NCBI GenBank assembly: GCA_964632795.1
Contig: CAZWEZ010000072.1
Span: 1-19,403 of the forward strand
DNA length: 19,403 nt
From: CAZWEZ01 sp964632795
GTDB taxonomy: Bacteria > Pseudomonadota > Alphaproteobacteria > Rhodospirillales > 2-02-FULL-58-16
Direction: 5' to 3'
Shown: positions 1 to 8,081 of the stretch, in pieces
Layout: each line of letters opens with the position of its first letter
Position numbering within the stretch: the first letter of the stretch is position 1
Notes under the pieces: model-generated
What the model saw: only the letters and a program-made list of their open reading frames with translations
The model's database searches: none
What the model was told of the DNA's origin: nothing
Translations under genes and position numbers: made by a program

Positions 1-1371
<1,371 letters not shown>

Positions 1372-1387
1372 TGGAGACCCCGAGGTC

Positions 1388-1981
1388 GTGAAACTTCCCG
1401 ATCCCGGCGACCGCGACGGCGGCCTCTCGCTGGCCGCCGCCCTCGGGGCGCGGCGCACGGTCCGGGAGTTCGCCGACGCTCCGCTGAGCCTGGCCGAGGT
1501 CTCCCGATTGCTGTGGGCGGCCCAGGGCGAGAACGACCCGTCGGGCCGCCGGACCGCGCCCTCGGCCGGGGCGACGTACCCCCTCGAGACGGTCCTGGTG
1601 GCCGGCAACGTCGAGGGCCTGGAGCCCGGCGTCTACCGCTACCGGCCGCGGGGGCACGAACTGGAGCGAATTTCCGGCGGCGACCCGCGGGCCCGGATCG
1701 CCGCCCTGGCCGCCGCCCAGGACTGGATCGCCGAGGCCCCGGCGCTGGTGGTGCTGGGGGCCGTCGCCGCCCGGACCACCGCCAAGTACGACACACGGGG
1801 ACATCGCTACGTCCTGCTGGAGGCCGGCCACGCCGCCCAGAACGTGCTGCTCCAGGCGGCGGCGCTGGGCCTTGCCGCGGCGGTCGTCGGCGCCTTCGAC
1901 GACGACGTCCTGAAGGCGACCGTCGGCCTGGCCCGGGACGAGGAGCCCCTGTATATGGTCGCGCTGGGACACCGGCGGTGA
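1388..1981 (+). CDS. SagB-type nitroreductase-family flavoprotein
   Basis: This is a 197-residue protein of the FMN-dependent nitroreductase fold, SagB-type subgroup. It shows an N-terminal ARRTVREF segment (FMN phosphate contacts in the family), the subgroup hallmark APSAGATYPLE, an EAGHAAQNVLLQAAALGL helix and a C-terminal PLYMVALG strand. The frame is open further upstream into the fumarase gene, but those codons read as an out-of-frame shadow. The GTG at 1388 is preferred because the family-like sequence begins just after it and GGAG lies at 1373-1376. Members of this group act as azoline oxidases in peptide modification or as general NAD(P)H-dependent reductases; no peptide-modification genes lie nearby, so the substrate is unknown. 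Confidence 0.85.
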   Translation: MKLPDPGDRDGGLSLAAALGARRTVREFADAPLSLAEVSRLLWAAQGENDPSGRRTAPSAGATYPLETVLVAGNVEGLEPGVYRYRPRGHELERISGGDPRARIAALAAAQDWIAEAPALVVLGAVAARTTAKYDTRGHRYVLLEAGHAAQNVLLQAAALGLAAAVVGAFDDDVLKATVGLARDEEPLYMVALGHRR

Positions 1982-2087
1982 CGGCGACCACGGCCTCCTG
2001 TTCGACGGCCCCGCCGGGGCGCCGTTGACCGTCGCCCTGGCCGATTTCGTTTCCGCCCTTTAGAGTGCCGCCGGGGAGGGAGCGCCG

Positions 2088-3377
2088 ATGACGACATCCG
2101 AGGCCGGGCCTTATGCCGGCTACTTCACCGACTCCCTGGCCGAGGCCGACCCCGAGGTGGGGGCCGCGATCCTCGGCGAGCTGCGCCGCCAGCAGGACCA
2201 GATCGAACTGATCGCCTCGGAGAACCTGGTCAGCCTGGCCAGCCTCCAGGCGCTGGGCTCGGTGATGACCAACAAGACCGTCGAGGGCTATCCGGGGCGG
2301 CGCTACTACGGCGGCGCCGAGTTCGCCGACACCCTGGAGGCGCTGGCCGTCGAGCGGGCCAAGGCGCTGTTCGGCTGCGGCTTCGCCAACGTCCAGCCCC
2401 ATTCGGGCAGCCAGGCCAACCAGGCGGTGTACCTGGCCCTGCTCGAGCCGGGCGACACCATCCTGTCGATGGCCCTGGCCGCCGGCGGCCACCTCAGCCA
2501 CGGGGCGGCGCCCAACCTGAGCGGCAAGTGGCTGCGCCCGGTCCAGTACGGGGTGCGCCGCGAGGACGGCCGGATCGACTACGACGAGGTCGAACGGCTG
2601 GCCCTCGAGCACCGCCCGAAGCTGATCATCGCCGGCGGCTCGGCCTATCCCCGGGCCCTCGACTTCGCCCGCTTCCGGGCCATCGCCGATGCCGCCGGGT
2701 CCCGGCTGATGGCCGACATCGCCCACTTCTCGGGCCTCGTCGCCGCCGGCCTCCACCCCGACCCGTTCCCCCACGCCCACGTCGTCACCACCACCACGTA
2801 TAAGAACCTGCCCGGGACCCGGGGCGGGATGATCCTGTGTAACGACGCCGAACTGGCCCGCAGGTTCGACGCGGCGGTGTTCCCCGGCATCCAGGGCTCG
2901 ACCCTGCTCCACGCCATCGCCGCCAAGGCGGTGGTCCTGGGCGCCGCCCTGAAACCGGAGTTCAAGGACTACGCGGCCGCCGTCCTCGACAACGCCCGGA
3001 CCCTGGCCGCCACCATCGCCGGGCACGGCTTCGAGGTGGTCGCCGGGGGCACCGACACGCCGCTGATGCTGATCGACCTCAGGCCCAAGGGGCTGACCGG
3101 CGACGTCGCCTCGGCCCGCCTCGAGGCGGCCGGGCTGACCTGCAACAAGAACGCGGTGCCCTTCGACGAGGCGCCCCCCACCGTCACCTCGGGGCTCAGG
3201 TTCGGGGTCTCGGCGGGCACCACCCGGGGCTTCGCAAAGGCCGAGTTCGCCGAGGTCGGCGAGATGATCGCCGCGGTCCTCGACGGCCGCCCGCAAGGCG
3301 AGGTCCGCGAGCGGGTCCGCGCCCTGTGCCGGCGCTTCCCCATTTATCCCGGCCTGGACGGCGGCGATGCCGGTTGA
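2088..3377 (+). CDS. Divergent serine hydroxymethyltransferase-family PLP enzyme
   Basis: This 429-residue protein covers the full length of the SHMT family, whose members move a one-carbon unit between serine-type amino acids and tetrahydrofolate. The fold is clear: IASENLVS, EGYPGRRYYGG (residues 66-76), QPHSGSQAN, GGHLSHG, DIAHFSGL (D210, H213) and the PLP lysine K239 in TTTTYKNLPGTRGG. Several residues nearly fixed in true GlyA differ: the His before the PLP lysine is Tyr238, the Tyr at E. coli position 55 is Thr64, the His at 123 is Ala132, and the usual TPA after the substrate-binding Arg is VSA. An SHMT paralogue with another substrate, such as an alpha-methylserine hydroxymethyltransferase or aldolase, is therefore possible. 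GGGAGGGAG just before ATG 2088 is a strong ribosome site. The stop overlaps the start of the exporter gene. Confidence 0.9.
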   Translation: MTTSEAGPYAGYFTDSLAEADPEVGAAILGELRRQQDQIELIASENLVSLASLQALGSVMTNKTVEGYPGRRYYGGAEFADTLEALAVERAKALFGCGFANVQPHSGSQANQAVYLALLEPGDTILSMALAAGGHLSHGAAPNLSGKWLRPVQYGVRREDGRIDYDEVERLALEHRPKLIIAGGSAYPRALDFARFRAIADAAGSRLMADIAHFSGLVAAGLHPDPFPHAHVVTTTTYKNLPGTRGGMILCNDAELARRFDAAVFPGIQGSTLLHAIAAKAVVLGAALKPEFKDYAAAVLDNARTLAATIAGHGFEVVAGGTDTPLMLIDLRPKGLTGDVASARLEAAGLTCNKNAVPFDEAPPTVTSGLRFGVSAGTTRGFAKAEFAEVGEMIAAVLDGRPQGEVRERVRALCRRFPIYPGLDGGDAG

Positions 3378-4005
3378 GCCGGCGATCCTGGGCGCCTACG
3401 TCCTCGCCATCGCGGCGCTGGTCGTCTCACCGGGCCCCGACACCATCATCATCCTGCGCTACACCCTGACCTCGGGGCGCGACGTCGGGCTGGCCGCGGT
3501 GACCGGCGTCCAGCTCGGGCTGCTGGTCCACATTACCCTGGCGGTGGCCGGGATCTCGCTGCTGATCGCCTCCTCGGCGGTGCTGTTCAAGGCGGTGGCG
3601 GTGGCCGGGGCGGCCTATCTGGCGTGGCTCGGACTCCAGGGGTTCCGCGGCGGCGGGGGGCTGGAGTTGGGCGGCGGCGGGGCGGCGGTGGGCAAGGCCA
3701 AGGCGTGCCGCGACGCGGTCCTGTGCAACCTGCTGAATCCCAAGGTGATCCTGCTGTTCCTGGCCCTGCTGCCCAACTTCGTCGATGCCGGGCGCGACGA
3801 CACCTCGGCCCAACTGGTCTTCCTGGGGGGGGTGCTGATCGTCGTCAACGTGCTGTGGCAGGCGCCGCTGGCCCTGGCCGGCGAGGTCATCGGACGGTGG
3901 TTCGACCGGGCCGGGGTCCGGCGCGCGGTGTCGCGCGTCACCGGCTCCATCCTGCTCGGCTTCGCCGCCCTGATGCTTTACGAGCACCTGATCGCCGGGC
4001 AATGA
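3367..4005 (+). CDS. LysE/RhtB-family amino-acid exporter
   Basis: This 212-residue inner-membrane protein has about six hydrophobic segments and the family signature near its N-terminus, VVSPGPDTIIILRYTLTSG, which holds the conserved SPGP. NLLNPKVILLFLALLPNF in the middle is the second conserved block. LysE/RhtB proteins export amino acids such as lysine, homoserine or threonine in exchange for protons. The ATG lies inside the last codons of the SHMT-family gene (11-nt overlap), so the two are very probably co-transcribed and translationally coupled. This suggests that the exported compound may be linked to that enzyme's product, which is an inference. The substrate cannot be read from sequence. 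Confidence 0.93.
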   Translation: MPVEPAILGAYVLAIAALVVSPGPDTIIILRYTLTSGRDVGLAAVTGVQLGLLVHITLAVAGISLLIASSAVLFKAVAVAGAAYLAWLGLQGFRGGGGLELGGGGAAVGKAKACRDAVLCNLLNPKVILLFLALLPNFVDAGRDDTSAQLVFLGGVLIVVNVLWQAPLALAGEVIGRWFDRAGVRRAVSRVTGSILLGFAALMLYEHLIAGQ

Positions 4006-4015
4006 GGCCATGGCC

Positions 4016-4243
4016 ATGGACAGCGGGGCCGGTCGGCTGACCAAGCGCTCGGTGATCGTCGCCGGCCACCACACCAGCGTGTCGCTGGAGAACGCCTTCT
4101 GGACGGCGCTCAGGGAGATCGCCGGGCGCCGCGGACTGTCGCTCAACCGCCTGATCACCGAGATCGACCGCCGCCGCGCCGGCAACCTGTCGAGCGCCAT
4201 CCGAGTCTTCGTCCTCGAGGAGATAAATGGTGACAGTATATAG
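4016..4243 (+). CDS. Small ribbon-helix-helix protein with repeat-derived C-terminus
   Basis: This 75-residue protein has the layout of the alphaproteobacterial RHH_4-type domain: KRSVIVAGHHTSVSLENAFWTALREIAGRRGLSLNRLITEI, meaning a strand followed by two helices, and then LSSAIRVFVLE. Such proteins are presumed DNA-binding regulators. ATG 4016 is chosen over the in-frame ATG 4010 because GAGG at 4004-4007 is 8 nt from 4016 but only 2 nt from 4010. The gene begins 10 nt after the exporter stop and is probably the last of its operon. The codons from 4219 on (tail EINGDSI and the stop TAG) lie within the 122-bp palindrome, so the original C-terminus has been replaced or trimmed. The core domain is intact. 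Confidence 0.82.
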   Translation: MDSGAGRLTKRSVIVAGHHTSVSLENAFWTALREIAGRRGLSLNRLITEIDRRRAGNLSSAIRVFVLEEINGDSI

Positions 4244-4340
4244 TTTTTAGAGTTAAATGGTGACAGTATATAGTTTTTTAAAAAACTATATACTGTCACC
4301 ATTTAACTCTAAAAACTATATACTGTCACCATTTATCTCC
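4219..4340. repeat. 122-bp perfect palindrome made of tandem 30-bp units
   Basis: Two 61-bp arms meet with no spacer between 4279 (end of TTTTTT) and 4280 (start of AAAAAA), and every base pairs. Each arm holds two copies of a 30-bp unit (4221-4250 and 4251-4280 on the left, 28 of 30 identical) whose core is AAATGGTGACAGTATATAG. The arm is 28% GC, against a strongly GC-rich background. It supplies the stop of the ribbon-helix-helix gene and ends 1 bp from the stop of the AsmA-like gene on the opposite strand. It could be a REP/BIME-type or other non-autonomous element; no transposase is nearby. It may also block readthrough between the convergent genes, although no U-run follows the stem. Confidence 0.95.
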
Positions 4341-4341
4341 G

Positions 4342-7300
4342 TCAATTGATCTTGAACAGCTTCTTGAGCAGGTCCTCGGGCTTGAGCACCTTCGGGGTCT
4401 CAGCCGGCGGCGGCGGGGGCGGCGGCGGGGGCAGCGTCTGGCCGCCCTCCGGGGGCGGCGGCGGTGGGGGTTGGGTCGCCCCCTGGCCGCCCAGGGCGCC
4501 GGGGATGATTTTTTGCAACAGGCCGCCGAGGCCGCTCTTGTCGAGGACCTTGTCGAGCCCCGGGATCGCCACCCCCTGGCCCAGCAGCTTTCCGGTGTCG
4601 AGGTTGACGGTGGGGGCGTCCAGCCGGCCCTTGATGGAGAACGGCAGCACGGTGAAGGTCTCGGTCGCCTGGGTGATGATCAGGGTCAGGATGTTCTTCG
4701 ACAGGTTCACCTTGCCGGCGACGTCGATCGCCCATTTGGGGAGGTCGACCAGGCCCGCGGCCTGGCCGTCGCCGATGTCGGAGACCAGGCGCAGGTCCGT
4801 GGAGCGGGCCACCCCGCGATCGATGGTGAAGGTCCCGGTGAGGTCGGCCGCCCCCTGGCCCGATTTGCCGCCCAGCGCCCCGCCCAGCTTGTTGAGGCCG
4901 ACCACCAGGGCCATCATCCCGGCCAGCGGCGAACCCTTGGCCCCGGCCTCGACCTTGAGCCGGCGGATCGACATCGAGCCCCCGCCGGCGAGCGCCGAGA
5001 TCATGTCGGCGGGGCTGTTGCCGTCGGTGGCGAGCTTGAGGTCCAGTTCCATCGCGCCGCTGGCCATGGCCTTGCCGGTAACCGCCCGGAGGACCCGCGC
5101 GACGTCGGCGCCTTTCAGGCTCAGCGCCGTCTCGATCCGGGCCGGCTCTGCGGCGGCGAGCGTCCCGGTGCCCTCGAGCGCGCCGCCGAACAGGGTGCCG
5201 GCCAGCCGCTGCGCCCGCAGCACGCCGTCGTTCAGGGTCGCCGCCAGATCGGCGGACTCGAGCCGGTAGTTCTGATAGGCGATGGCTTCGGACTTCAGCT
5301 TGAGTTGGCCGTCGAAGTCCCGGAGCAGGGACAGGTCGATGGGTTCGCGCGACCACCGTTCGTCGACGATCCTGGTGGCGATCCGGATCGACGATTTCCT
5401 GCCCGCCGGGCGGCCGGCGGCCGGCGCCGGCCATGCCGCCGGCACCAGGAGCGCGCCGGGAAGCGGACCGCCGTCCAGCGACGCGGCGCGCTCGGCGGGC
5501 AGGAAATCGTCGATCCGGATCGCTCCGCTGACGAGGTCGGCGGCGATCATCGGCCGGATACCGTCGAGGCGCACCGCCACCGTGCCCTTGACGTCGAGCT
5601 TGCCGACCTTGACGGCGATCCCGTCCAGGGTCATCGCCGAGGGGCTTCCCTTGAAGGTGGCGGCGAGGTCCAGGGCGCCGAGCCGGCCCGCCGGCCGGTA
5701 ATCGCTGCCCAGCGCCCGCAACAGCCGGGCCACGTCCTTGTGCCGGGCCTTGACCTCGAGGTCGGCGCCCCCGACCAGGGGCAGCAGGGTCAGCGGGCCG
5801 GCGGCGTGGAGCGTCAACCCGGCGGCCTTCAGCTCGAAGTCGATCCGCGGCCTGAACAGGGGGCCCTCGGCGCCGACCTTGACGGTCACCGTGCCCAGCT
5901 TCCTGGGCGGCACCGGGGGTTCGATCCCGGCCAGCCTGAACAGCCGCGACAGGTCGTCGGCCCTGGCTTCGAAGCGGAGAGCTTCGATCGACGGCACGTC
6001 GTCGAGACCCTTCAGGGTGCCGCTGAGCTTGGCCGAGGCGCCGGCCAGCTTGGCGACGCTGGCCCGGCGCACCTTCAGGGTGTTGTCGAACAGGGTGGCG
6101 TCGAGCACGATGTCCTTGATCGAGGTCCCCCGGTAGACCAGGGTCTTGATGTGGCTCTTGAGGTTGGCGTCGAAGCTCCCCAGCACGTCGAGGGCGGCCA
6201 GCGGATCGTCTTTCCCGGCGGCGGCGGTCGCCGGTTGACCGGTGGTCTGGCCGGCGGTCTGGCCCTGGGAGCCCCCGGAGGCCGCCCCGGAGGCCGCCGC
6301 TGCGGCGGGCAGATAGGCGTCCAGGTTGATGCGGTCGAGCGTCAGGTCGAGGCCGAAGGACGGGCGCTGGCGGACCGCCACGGTGATCCCACCGGTGATC
6401 CGCGAGCTGTCGAACTGGAGGTCGAGGTCGCTCACCTCCACCTGGCTGGGGGTGGCGGCGACCCGGCCGGTCAGGGTCAGCTTGCGAAGCCGTTCGGCGG
6501 GGACATCGGGAGAGCCGGCGCCGAGCCACCTCAACACCCCGCGAAGGTCGCTGACCGAGGTCTCCACCTCGCCCTCGAAACGGGGCTGTCCCTCTTCGGC
6601 GGTGACGAAGCCGAAGACGGCGACCTCGGAACCGCCGGGGAACTGGGCGGCGAGCTGGCTGATCGTGATCTCGCCGCCGGCCAACTCGGCGCTGATTCGC
6701 GCCTGGCGCACGATGCCGCCGTACAGGGTGAGCGAAGCCGCCGACACCTTGGCCGAGACGTTGACGCCCGCGGGGAGGACGAAGCCGCCGGGCTTGTTCC
6801 CGGCGTCCGGCGCCGCGGCCAGCTTGCTGAGCGGGCGCAAATTGAGGGTGACCTTGGGTTCGCCGTCGGCGGCGGCGGGCGCCTCGGGCTGTTCGGAGGG
6901 CTCCGGTTCGAGGCCGGCCTCGGGCATCGCAAGCCAGCGGTCCAGGTTGACGGTGTCGAGGGCGATCTCGGCGGCGATGTCGAGGGTGTCGCCGATTTCC
7001 ACGCTCAGGGCGCCGGTGGCCCGGGCGTCGCCCAGGCCGAGCACCAGGTCCTTGACCTCGGCGCCCGCCGCCGAGGCGACCACCGACCCCTCGAAGCCGA
7101 ATTCCTGGGCCAGGAACCCGGGCAGCGGACCAGCCCCGCCGGCGCTCTGGATCAGGCTGGCCAGCCGCTTGCCCTTGCCCTTCACCGTGCCCTTGAACCT
7201 GGGCGCCTCGGCGATCTTGAGCAGGATTCCCGAGGCATGGAGGCTGGCCTCGCCGGAGGCCGCCGTGAGGGTCAGCCCGAAGGGCACCGTGCGCTCGTGG

Positions 7301-7965
7301 ATGATCTCGCCGATCGAGACGTCGTAGTCGAAGGGGATGCCGCGGGCGACGATCTTCCCGGAACTGTCGAAGGGGCCGGACAGGGAGGCGGCGGCGATCG
7401 TCGCCTGGGTCACCTCCACATGTTCGATGGTGCCCGCGATGTTGTCGCGGAAGATCAGGGTCCCGTATTCGATGACGAAATTGTCCAGCCGCACGTCCGG
7501 CCCGCCCCCGGCGTTCCCGCCGCCGGCCGGCTGGGCGGTCCCGCCCGTGGCCGGGGCCTCGGCGTCGGGTTTCGCGGCGGCGGCGAAATCCCAGTTGCGC
7601 CGCCCGTCGGCGAGGATCTCCAGTTCGATCACCGGCTCGATCAGCTTGATGGTCTCGACCTGGATCGAGCCGCCCAGCAGCGGCCCCAGCGCGATGCGGA
7701 CCTCGAGCAGCTTCAGGCTCACCATGTCGGCGGCGGCGGCGCCCTCGACGTTGGCCAGCCGGACGTCCCTGGCGACCAGGGCCGGGGCCGGCAGGATGGT
7801 GATCCGGATGTCGCCGTCGATGGCCAACTCCCGTCCGGTGAGGGACTTGGCCTGGGCGGCGATCTCGGCCTTGTAGTCGTTCCAGTCGATCATCCCGGGA
7901 ACGACCACCACCGCTCCGAGGAGGATGACGACGAGAGCGACCAGGGCGAACAGAACCTTCTTCAC
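4342..7965 (-). CDS. AsmA-family inner-membrane-anchored protein with proline-rich tail
   Basis: This 1207-residue protein begins with one membrane segment (residues about 4-24, KKVLFALVALVVILLGAVVVV) followed by the typical AsmA opening GMIDWNDYKAEIAAQAKSLTG, RELAIDGDI and LPAPALVARDVRLAN. The long middle is beta-rich, as expected of the bridge-like lipid-transfer fold now proposed for AsmA proteins, which would place it across the periplasm. The AsmA C-terminal region lies at about residues 870-1130. It ends with two polyproline runs (7 and 9 prolines) before the terminal LLKKLFKIN. The start is GTG 7965; no strong ribosome site is visible. A 31-bp inverted repeat lies within codons of about residues 815-863. 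A LAATLNDGVLRAQ segment and repeated TLDGI/LDV motifs support a single intact frame. The substrate is unknown. Confidence 0.93.
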   Translation of the reverse strand: MKKVLFALVALVVILLGAVVVVPGMIDWNDYKAEIAAQAKSLTGRELAIDGDIRITILPAPALVARDVRLANVEGAAAADMVSLKLLEVRIALGPLLGGSIQVETIKLIEPVIELEILADGRRNWDFAAAAKPDAEAPATGGTAQPAGGGNAGGGPDVRLDNFVIEYGTLIFRDNIAGTIEHVEVTQATIAAASLSGPFDSSGKIVARGIPFDYDVSIGEIIHERTVPFGLTLTAASGEASLHASGILLKIAEAPRFKGTVKGKGKRLASLIQSAGGAGPLPGFLAQEFGFEGSVVASAAGAEVKDLVLGLGDARATGALSVEIGDTLDIAAEIALDTVNLDRWLAMPEAGLEPEPSEQPEAPAAADGEPKVTLNLRPLSKLAAAPDAGNKPGGFVLPAGVNVSAKVSAASLTLYGGIVRQARISAELAGGEITISQLAAQFPGGSEVAVFGFVTAEEGQPRFEGEVETSVSDLRGVLRWLGAGSPDVPAERLRKLTLTGRVAATPSQVEVSDLDLQFDSSRITGGITVAVRQRPSFGLDLTLDRINLDAYLPAAAAASGAASGGSQGQTAGQTTGQPATAAAGKDDPLAALDVLGSFDANLKSHIKTLVYRGTSIKDIVLDATLFDNTLKVRRASVAKLAGASAKLSGTLKGLDDVPSIEALRFEARADDLSRLFRLAGIEPPVPPRKLGTVTVKVGAEGPLFRPRIDFELKAAGLTLHAAGPLTLLPLVGGADLEVKARHKDVARLLRALGSDYRPAGRLGALDLAATFKGSPSAMTLDGIAVKVGKLDVKGTVAVRLDGIRPMIAADLVSGAIRIDDFLPAERAASLDGGPLPGALLVPAAWPAPAAGRPAGRKSSIRIATRIVDERWSREPIDLSLLRDFDGQLKLKSEAIAYQNYRLESADLAATLNDGVLRAQRLAGTLFGGALEGTGTLAAAEPARIETALSLKGADVARVLRAVTGKAMASGAMELDLKLATDGNSPADMISALAGGGSMSIRRLKVEAGAKGSPLAGMMALVVGLNKLGGALGGKSGQGAADLTGTFTIDRGVARSTDLRLVSDIGDGQAAGLVDLPKWAIDVAGKVNLSKNILTLIITQATETFTVLPFSIKGRLDAPTVNLDTGKLLGQGVAIPGLDKVLDKSGLGGLLQKIIPGALGGQGATQPPPPPPPEGGQTLPPPPPPPPPAETPKVLKPEDLLKKLFKIN
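5378..5408. repeat. Left arm of a 31-bp perfect inverted repeat inside the AsmA-like gene
   Basis: The sequence here is the exact reverse complement of 5493-5523 over 31 bases, with mismatches just outside both ends. On the minus strand it encodes AGRKSSIRIA of the AsmA-like protein; on the plus strand the same bases encode AIRIDDFLPA, the peptide given by the other arm on the minus strand. The core GATCCGGATC is itself palindromic. Confidence 0.95.
5493..5523. repeat. Right arm of the 31-bp perfect inverted repeat
   Basis: This arm pairs with 5378-5408 across an 84-bp interior (5409-5492, exactly 28 codons). On the minus strand it encodes AIRIDDFLPAE, which looks like the native AsmA-type sequence, so this arm is probably the ancestral copy and the other a later inverted copy. 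Confidence 0.95.
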
Positions 7966-8081
7966 GGCATGGGTACCAGTATCGATGCGGGAGACCGTTT
8001 CCAGAGCGATAGTAGACTTCGGACGAATGTTCGTCGAGCGATTCCAGGCAAACGGAACCCGCTCCGGGGGAGTCGCGAAGG

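Noticed and set aside
4221..4340. CRISPR-like array from the 30-bp repeats
   Set aside because: The repeats touch each other with no unique spacers, and half are inverted; no cas genes are present.
4219..4340. Classical rho-independent terminator
   Set aside because: The stem is AT-rich and no U-run follows it in either direction; a role in separating convergent transcripts is possible but not shown.
8022..8035. GACGAATGTTCGTC palindrome upstream of the AsmA-like gene as a LexA box
   Set aside because: The arms fit neither the alphaproteobacterial GTTC-N7-GTTC nor the Gram-positive LexA spacing; it may still be an operator for an unknown regulator.
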